Assembly (NCBI GenBank): GCA_014904845.1
Contig: MU119679.1
Coordinates: forward strand, 1-29,147
DNA length: 29,147 bases
Direction: 5' to 3'
From: Acephala macrosclerotiorum
Taxonomy: Eukaryota; Ascomycota; Leotiomycetes; Helotiales; Mollisiaceae
Shown: positions 23,949 to 29,147 of the stretch, one piece after another
Layout of the letters: the number at the start of each line of letters is the position of its first letter
Position numbering within the stretch: position 1 is the stretch's first letter
Position numbers and translations under genes: made by a program
The notes under the pieces: model-generated
Told to the model about the DNA's origin: nothing
Database searches by the model: none
Seen by the model: only the letters and a program-made list of their open reading frames with translations

Positions 23949-24083
23949 CGGCTAAACGGCTTCAGTCTGATCGCAATCTGATAGGCTCGGCAGATGGCGT
24001 TCCAGACTGGAGCTAAACCTGACAGGGAATGGCACGCCGGCCCGATTACTAGCGAGTTTTCGATTAAATTGAAATTTGCCGAT

Positions 24084-25813
24084 GAATTCGTATATTCAAT
24101 TTAAAACTAATTAATAAAATTAAAAACAAAATTATTAATAATTTATACAAAAAATTAAAATTAATAATTTAAAAATATAATAATAAATTTTTTTTTTAAT
24201 TTTAATACAATTTTTAATTATTCAAAGAATTAATTAACGAATTATTATCGTATTAATATTTTTTTTAATTTAATTTTTAAGTAAAACAATTAAAATATAA
24301 TTTCGCGATATTATTTAAATTTATATATAATTGATAATTAATTTTTAGCGATTAATATTCGCGTATTTATTAAAAAAAATTTATTATTTTTATTTATTAA
24401 ATATTATTATAATAATTTTAAAATTATTATATAAAATTATCGAAATAAAAATATATTAATAAATTACGTATTATAAATACTATAAAAAAAAACTATTAAT
24501 AATTATATTTATATACGATTTTTATTTTTTGATTATAATTAAAAAAAAAAAATTTAATATTATTAAAATATAAACAAACGATATATTTATATTAATAAAA
24601 TTTAAAATAATTTTTATATTAAAATTTTTATTAATTTTTAATAAATATATATTAATTCAATATAAAAAAATAATTTAATTATAATAAAAAAATAAAAATA
24701 AAAAATTCAAATTAATAAATTTCAAATTATTAAATTTATAAATTGAATATAAAAAACAATATATTCAAAGTATTTATATTATTATAATTTATTAATTTAA
24801 AACAAATTTCTATTTATTTATTATTATTTAATATTAAAATTCAATTAAAAACGAAATTATTATATTAAATAAAAAACTCGAATAATAAATTAAAAATTTA
24901 AATTAAAAATTCAAATATATTGTTTTAAATTTATTAATAATAAAATTTTTCATTTTTATTAATAAATCGTTTATAAATAATAAAAATTTCAATTTTTAAA
25001 TTAAATATAAAATTATTTTTATAAACGAAAATAAAAAAACAATAAAAAATTTAAAATTAAAATTTTATTTATTTATTATAATTTTATTAAAAATAAACGA
25101 ATTATTAAAAATATATTAATTTCGAAAATTTATAAAATAATAAAAAAAATCAATATAATAATAATAATTAAATTTATTATAAATATAATTATAAAGTAAT
25201 TTAATTTTTTTAATATTTTAATAATTATATATATTGATTTATATTTATTTTACGAGTATTTAATCAAATTTAAAACGATCAAAAAAAAACGTTTAATAAT
25301 TAATATTACAATTTTACGATAATTATACGAATAAAAAAAATTATAAAAAATTAAATAAATTAATAATTAAAACAATTTAATAAATATTATAATAAAATTA
25401 ATTTTTAATAAAATTTTAAAAAAGTTTTTAAATATTAATTGTTTTAAAATGCGAATAAAAAAATAAATTAAAAAAAAAAAAAAATAAAAAAAAAAAAAAT
25501 AAAAAAATAAATAAAAAAAATAAATAAAAAAATATTTATTTTTAATATTATAATTATTTAAAATTTCAAATTAAAAATAATTTTTTTTTTTCAAATTCGA
25601 AATTTATAAATTTTAACGAATTTTAAAAACAATACTAGTAAATTAATATTATTTTTAATATTTAATTATATAATTTTTATTTTTTTAATATTTTTATTTA
25701 TATTAAAATTAATAAATTTTATATATTTATAATATATAATAAATTTTTATTTTATTTTATTCGTTTAAATTATTAAAAATAATAATATTTTTATTATAAA
25801 AAAAAATTATTAA
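24084..25813. other. RIP-saturated interior of the third LTR element, right part
   Basis: AT-rich sequence with a short region of A-runs near 25470-25530 and no readable gene. Confidence 0.6.
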
Positions 25814-26038
25814 TATTAAAATAAATATTATATAATATTTATATGCGACTCGAAATTATATATAATTAATATTATTTTATTTTTATTTTCAAAATAAAAA
25901 TTTTATATTTCGAATTTTATTTTTTAAATAATTTTAATTAATTATAAATTAATACGTATATTAAAATTCAAAGAAAAATTTTATATACGTTTAAATTATT
26001 TTATTAATAAACTCGATATTTTTAATATAATATTAATA
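25814..26038. repeat. Right LTR of the third LTR element
   Basis: It matches the left LTR at 18931-19135, and TTATT follows at 26039-26043. Confidence 0.85.
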
Positions 26039-26043
26039 TTATT

Positions 26044-26533
26044 ATTAAATATAATAAAAAAAAATTATTTTTTAAATTATTTTTTTAAATATATATTTTT
26101 TTAAAAAAAAAAAATTATTTTTTTTAAATATATATTTTTATTTTCGAATTAATATAATAATTTTAACGATTATAATAAATTTTTTAAAAATCGTATTAAA
26201 ATTAATTTTATTTTAAATTTATACGTTTGAAATAAATTTTTATATTTCGTAAAATCGAAATAATTTTAAAAATAAAATTAAAATAAAATAAATAAAAATT
26301 CGAAAAATATTAAATAATAATTTAAATAATTTCAATAATTTAAAATTTGAAATCGTTAATATATTTATATTTAATTCGTTAAAACTTTTAAAAATCGTAT
26401 ACGATTTTAATAATATTTTATACGATCGATATATTAATTATTAAAAAATAAAATAATAAATAAAAAATTATTAAAATTGTATTTCGAAATAAATATAAAA
26501 TTTTAAAATAAATAAATTAATATTATTATTATT
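26044..26533 (-). pseudogene. Copy 2 remnant of the 5' gag region
   Basis: The inverted chromovirus resumes here. Segments 26044-26090 match the reverse complement of copy 1 near 1900, and 26320-26533 match copy 1 from about 650 down to 433. Where copy 1 keeps C and G, this copy has T and A. Confidence 0.75.
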
Positions 26534-26644
26534 TATTAAAAAAATAATATATATAATAAAAAATAATTTATTTTATAAAATTCAATAAATTATATTAAAT
26601 TAAATTATATTATATTATTTAATTTCAAGTTTTTTTACGTAATA
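26534..26644 (-). repeat. 5' LTR of copy 2 (right end on this strand)
   Basis: It aligns to the reverse complement of the copy 1 left LTR. It ends TTTTACGTAATA and has an internal loss of about 20 bp. Confidence 0.85.
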
Positions 26645-26894
26645 AAATAATAACAATTAATAAATTAATAAATTTTTTAATATTTAAAATAAAACGTATT
26701 ACAAAATTTTATATTATTAAAAAAAAAAGCTTTAAAATTTTTATTTTTTATATTAAATTATTTTAATCGATTTAATTAATTTAAATTATTTTATTTAATA
26801 TATAATTTTAAAAAAAAAAATTAAAATTTCTTTTGAAAATTATATAATTATTTTAATATTTTAAATAAAAACGTATTTATTATAAAATTTTCGT
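26645..26894. other. RIP-degraded part of the outer element, right of copy 2
   Basis: AT-rich DNA between the 5' LTR of copy 2 and the right inverted repeat. No counterpart of the GC-rich hairpin array is present on this side. Confidence 0.5.
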
Positions 26895-27189
26895 TTTTAT
26901 ATTTAATTAATTTTTAATTTATTTATAAATTTTATATAATTTAAATTAATTAATAAATAAAAATTTTAATTTAATTATAATTCTAAAATTTTAATATTTT
27001 TTATTAAAACGATTATATATTATTTCGAAATTACAAGATTGTCGAATTCTTTAATAAATTAATCAAATCGTTGCATTTAAATACTTCGATTAAATTTAGT
27101 AATTTTCGCTTATAATTGAAATAACTCGTACTACGTAATAATACGTGACTTAATAAAAGTTGATATTAATCTTTAAAGCGAACGACCAA
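26895..27189 (-). repeat. Right terminal inverted repeat of the outer element
   Basis: This is the inverse of 10330-10610. It is strongly mutated next to copy 2, and much less so in its outer 150 bp near the gene island. Confidence 0.82.
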
Positions 27190-27421
27190 TTAAAAAAAAA
27201 TAAAGAATTAAAAGTACAAATGCTAATAGTGATATAATACTGTACAAGATTCGAAGGAAAATTCTTCGACAAAAATAATTGAGCGCGACGATAATCAACC
27301 AATTAATACTACATGTACGAATAAAAACATTAACAACTATTGTCCCTGCCTCTGCCTCTGCCTTAATATCACTATCTTCTCATTAGTATGCCCCAAACTC
27401 GTCAATTAGAATAGATCTCCA
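27190..27421 (-). other. 3' flank of the Ras-like gene
   Basis: Normal-composition noncoding DNA downstream of the gene stop. It includes a short CTCTGC repeat near 27348-27362. It is the presumed 3' UTR and intergenic spacer. No separate gene is seen. Confidence 0.5.
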
Positions 27422-28506
27422 TCATCTAAAAACTCGAGATGCGCCCGATCTGAAAGACTGCGCTAGTAAGCTGATAGAGCTAGTTCTCTGTATGGTGTTC
27501 CTAACGTCAATGAATCGTCCATCTATGCTGAGTGGACGGACTGACTCCGCCTCTCGTGCCCTACATTCTCGTATAATATCTGCAAATACTGCCTCGACAT
27601 CTTCATGTACTTTGGACGACGATTCAAAAAATTTGCAACCAAGACGGTCTGCAAGTGCACGTCCCTCTACTGAAGCGACTTGTTGTGTCGTAGGCGTTGC
27701 CCAAGTCATATCAGCGACCACATAAGTCGGTTTGGAAGAAGTAAAAGTATTCTCCGCCCAAAAGATCTTGGTTCCTTCCTCGTAGAAAAGCTTGCAGACT
27801 TGTAGGACATTTATATTAATGTCATTGTAGTGGGGTTTGTAGTCGGTAATCGGATCGGAGGAAGTTACGCAAACACGAAGAATTGCGCGTTGTAACTCGA
27901 GGGGTAGACGTGGGAAACAAGAGAAAGTGTTGGCTGTCGGCTGCTCTGATAGGCGTGTTGAAAAAGGATCCTTCCTTCTATGAAGCTTGGCCTTGAGCTT
28001 TTGTAGGGAGCTCTGAGGGTCTCCTTCTGCGTGGGGAGTAGATGGCGAGACCATCTCTGCTGACCGCGCAGCGACTCCCCCGCTGGACGCATTAGATAGA
28101 GGTTTGTTGCGACTCTTTTCAAGGACCCGCTCATGGGCTCTCGAAATAAAGTCAAACCCCTTTCGGGAAGTGACATCGTATATTAAGATAAAGGCGTGGG
28201 CTCGACGAGCTAGAAAGTTACTATGATGGTCTAAAAACCAGACGTCATGTACTTCGTCTAGGTCTACTAAAGAGGGCATCCCATCCACCGTGAATATTTT
28301 TCGCCAGCTAGTATCGTAATGAGGGCCATATGTACCCATGTCATACCACCAATTATCCGTAAACTAGCAGGCCATTAGTCAAACTCGTCTGACGAATAAC
28401 TAGCCTTGGGGGGGGTTGGATTTACTTGGTGACATAGTCCTGCGGTTGAGCAGCAAAACTCCCCCAGAACCAAGATATTGATATTATCTTGTGTTGAAAT
28501 GTCCAT
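27422..28506 (-). CDS. Ras-like protein with degenerate G motifs and an inserted 2EXR/F-box-like domain
   Basis: I read two exons, 28506-28426 and 28363-27422, joined in phase 0 to give 340 residues. The start ATG at 28506 has an in-frame stop upstream and no other in-frame ATG between. Residues 9-55 follow a Ras N-terminus: INILVLG, a P-loop position, then YDTSWRK at switch I and TVDG. Residues 85-100 (FILIYDVTSRKGF) match the Ras FLLVYSITS strand. Residues 256-295 (VASVEGRALADRLGCKFFE...) match the Ras C-terminal half. The nucleotide-binding residues are mostly gone: the P-loop lacks the Gly-Lys-Ser/Thr core, the DxxG position reads DEVH (63-66), the NKxD position reads DMTW (245-248), and SAK reads SSK (276-278). 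Between the halves, residues 110-172 are Ser-rich and basic. Residues 174-234 resemble fungal 2EXR/F-box-like segments (FPRLPLELQRAIL, LQVCKLFYEEGTKIFWAENTF). There is no CaaX end. It probably does not act as a GTP switch. Function unknown. Confidence 0.83.
28364..28425 (-). other. Predicted 62-bp spliceosomal intron
   Basis: On the - strand the intron starts GTAAAT, ends GCTAG and has a branch-like ACTAAT about 11 bases before the acceptor. Size and signals are typical of filamentous ascomycetes. It contains stops in the gene frame, and removing it joins a Ras-like beta-1/P-loop segment to a switch I segment at the correct spacing, which supports the model. Confidence 0.82.
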
Positions 28507-28686
28507 CAAGCTTGCTATAAATATCAAGCACAGTATAAATTAATGAGAGACGGACTCTTTGCTGATACTGTGCACGTTATCACATGAAAATGAAGATATT
28601 GATAGATCGTTGTACTCTTGGTATATACATATTAAGAAACTTCTACTGAGACGAGCGCTTTGACCACTTGCTTATGAGGCTGAGTT
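28507..28686 (-). promoter_or_regulatory. Presumed 5' UTR and proximal promoter of the Ras-like gene
   Basis: Noncoding DNA immediately upstream of the start codon on the - strand. It has TATAAAT-like sequence near 28534 but no motif I can assign with confidence. The -3 base before the ATG is T, so the start context is weak. Confidence 0.4.
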
Positions 28687-28800
28687 AGTACCTGAGGCCT
28701 CAACACACTTCTGCTTGGGTTGCAAAGTTCTTCAGCGTGGGTAGTTACTCGAAATAGTAACTAGAGCGAAACTCCACGGGATTTTGGGGCCTGAGGTATT
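28687..28800. repeat. Small foldback repeat upstream of the Ras-like gene
   Basis: The 17-bp arms at 28687-28703 (AGTACCTGAGGCCTCAA) and 28784-28800 are inverted with three mismatches. In the middle, TAGTTACT (28742-28749) and AGTAACTA (28756-28763) form a perfect 8-bp stem with a 6-base loop. The 114-bp size and structure fit a short MITE-like foldback. No target duplication is clear. Confidence 0.6.
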
Positions 28801-28860
28801 ATATTACTTAATTTGACTAGTTACTAAAAGCGGCGCTAACGGCCTGCGACCAGACTATAT

Positions 28861-29147
28861 TTGAAATAAAAATTTAAATTAATTAATTTTTAATTAATAT
28901 TTTTATATAATATAATTTATATTAATTAAATTATTTATAATAATTTAATATAATAAAAATTTTATTTATATTTTTTATTATTTAATAATTTTTTATAAAT
29001 TTTAAATTAATAATTATATATATAATACGATTATTAATTTAAAAATAATATAATAAATTATATTTAAAATAAAAACGAAATTTTAATAAAATTATATATT
29101 AAATTATAATAATTATTATAAAATTAATTTTTAAATTTTTTTTTAAT
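28861..29147. other. Start of the next AT-rich block
   Basis: Composition switches abruptly at about 28860 from normal to nearly pure AT with rare CpG. This is RIP-type DNA without readable genes and runs off the window. Confidence 0.7.

Larger units (their letters stand above)
23170..24083. mobile_element. GC-retaining non-autonomous element, member 2
   Basis: A 914-bp block of near-normal GC lies inside saturated AT sequence. Its ends are inverted repeats of 21 bp with one mismatch: ATCGACAAATTTCAATTTAAT at 23170-23190 and its inverse at 24063-24083. It shares several blocks with 16423-17159, for example ACACTAAAACTCTCGGCT near 23415 and the CGCG-TCGATAGAAT region near 23780. It contains two arrays of a 9-10-bp CTGGAGCGT-type repeat and a TCTAC repeat. 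Short open frames at 23718-23981 (+) and 23257-23457 (-) are translations of these repeats. No transposase is present. Confidence 0.78.
18931..26038. mobile_element. Second LTR retrotransposon family, RIP-saturated, inserted in copy 2
   Basis: Direct repeats of 205 and 225 bp bound this 7.1-kb segment, with a TTATT duplication outside them. The LTRs begin TATTAAAA and end ATTAATA, as expected for mutated TG...CA ends. The LTRs share no similarity with those of the chromovirus. The interior (19136-25813) is so AT-rich that no protein motif can be trusted, so Gypsy or Copia cannot be decided. A purine-rich run before the right LTR weakly favours the + orientation. It hosts the GC-rich element at 23170-24083, without which it is about 6.2 kb. 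Confidence 0.8.
11759..26644 (-). mobile_element. RIP-saturated chromovirus, copy 2, inverted and interrupted
   Basis: The reverse complement of this span follows copy 1 segment by segment. Examples are 11895-12330 against 9908-9420, 13230-13270 against 8400-8445, 16321-16420 against 4180-4065, 17175-17340 against about 4050-3900, 18760-18930 against about 2250-1920, and 26320-26533 against about 650-433. It has an LTR at each end. It is split by two insertions, 16423-17159 and 18931-26038. Without them it is about 7.0 kb, so some 2.7 kb is missing relative to copy 1 in several deletions. The flanking five bases AAACG (left) and AAATA (right) could be one duplication that was mutated. The coding content is destroyed beyond reading. 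Confidence 0.88.
10330..27189. mobile_element. Outer element with long terminal inverted repeats, split by nested insertions
   Basis: The sequence starting TTAGTCGTTCG at 10330 returns in inverted orientation ending CGAACGACCAA at 27189, and the match runs inward for about 280 bp. Without the chromovirus inserted at 11759-26644 the element would be about 2 kb. The three bases TTA flank both ends (10327-10329 and 27190-27192), which could be a target duplication, but TTA is weak evidence in such AT-rich DNA. I see no transposase, so it is probably non-autonomous. Its left part (10330-11580) keeps a normal base composition while its right part is RIP-degraded. The superfamily is not determined. 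A 3-bp TTA duplication would fit PIF/Harbinger. Confidence 0.68.

Noticed and set aside
23257..23981. Two small open frames (23257-23457 on -, 23718-23981 on +)
   Set aside because: Both run through minisatellite repeats and translate them as repeated Ser/Arg or Leu/Glu/Arg words. There is no start context, and the rest of the element has no coding character.
16423..24083. The two GC-rich blocks as the 5' and 3' LTRs of one 7.6-kb element
   Set aside because: The chromovirus alignment resumes right after the first block, and the second block lies inside a different LTR element with its own ends. They are separate insertions of one family.
1..26640. Mitochondrial or plastid origin suggested by very high AT content
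   Set aside because: Paired LTRs, nuclear chromovirus domains, residual C mostly in CpG and C-to-T/G-to-A differences between repeats indicate nuclear RIP. A spliceosomal intron gene lies on the same DNA.
27492..28176. Open frames at 27492-27725 (+) and 27865-28176 (-, other frame)
   Set aside because: Both overlap the Ras-like gene, whose frame has clear family similarity along its length.
28426..28470. Frameshifted classical P-loop in the first exon
   Set aside because: Shifting the frame gives a Gly-Gly-Val start but then no Lys-Ser/Thr, and it breaks the splice phase. The unshifted frame keeps the Ras spacing on both sides.
1..29147. tRNA, rRNA or other structured RNA genes
   Set aside because: I looked for tRNA-like cloverleaf arms and rRNA-like words in the GC-bearing segments and saw none that I could support.

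Overview
The window looks like chromosomal DNA of a filamentous ascomycete (Pezizomycotina, perhaps Dothideomycetes). Most of it is extremely AT-rich. The few remaining C residues sit mostly in CpG, and TpA is abundant, which is the footprint of repeat-induced point mutation (RIP). The only intact gene is a two-exon gene with a 62-bp intron near the right end, in a short island of normal base composition.

Layout. Positions 1-302 hold a TTA microsatellite and AT-rich flank. Positions 303-10037 are a complete but dead Ty3/Gypsy chromovirus on the + strand, with 130-bp LTRs and an exact 5-bp target duplication (ATTTA). Gag is in frame 3. Protease, reverse transcriptase, RNase H, integrase and chromodomain are all in frame 1. 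A further eroded ORF of unknown role follows in frame 2. Positions 10330-27189 are a four-level nest. The outermost layer is an element with inverted terminal repeats of about 280 bp and an unmutated, hairpin-rich tandem array. Inside it is a second, inverted copy of the same chromovirus (11759-26644). That copy is split by a GC-richer non-autonomous element (16423-17159) and by a different LTR retrotransposon (18931-26038). The latter carries a second member of the GC-richer family (23170-24083).

Positions about 27190-28860 form a gene island. One gene on the - strand (exons 28506-28426 and 28363-27422) encodes a predicted 340-residue Ras-like protein. Its nucleotide-binding motifs are all degenerate and the Ras fold is interrupted by a domain that resembles fungal 2EXR/F-box-like segments. 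A small foldback repeat lies upstream. From 28861 the sequence returns to RIP-degraded AT-rich DNA.

The retroelement genes can no longer work: RIP has created many stops and replaced catalytic residues. The biologically interesting material is the atypical Ras-like gene, the extra ORF of the chromovirus, and the GC-retaining elements that have escaped mutation inside saturated DNA. All family calls are from reading motifs by eye; no database search was possible.
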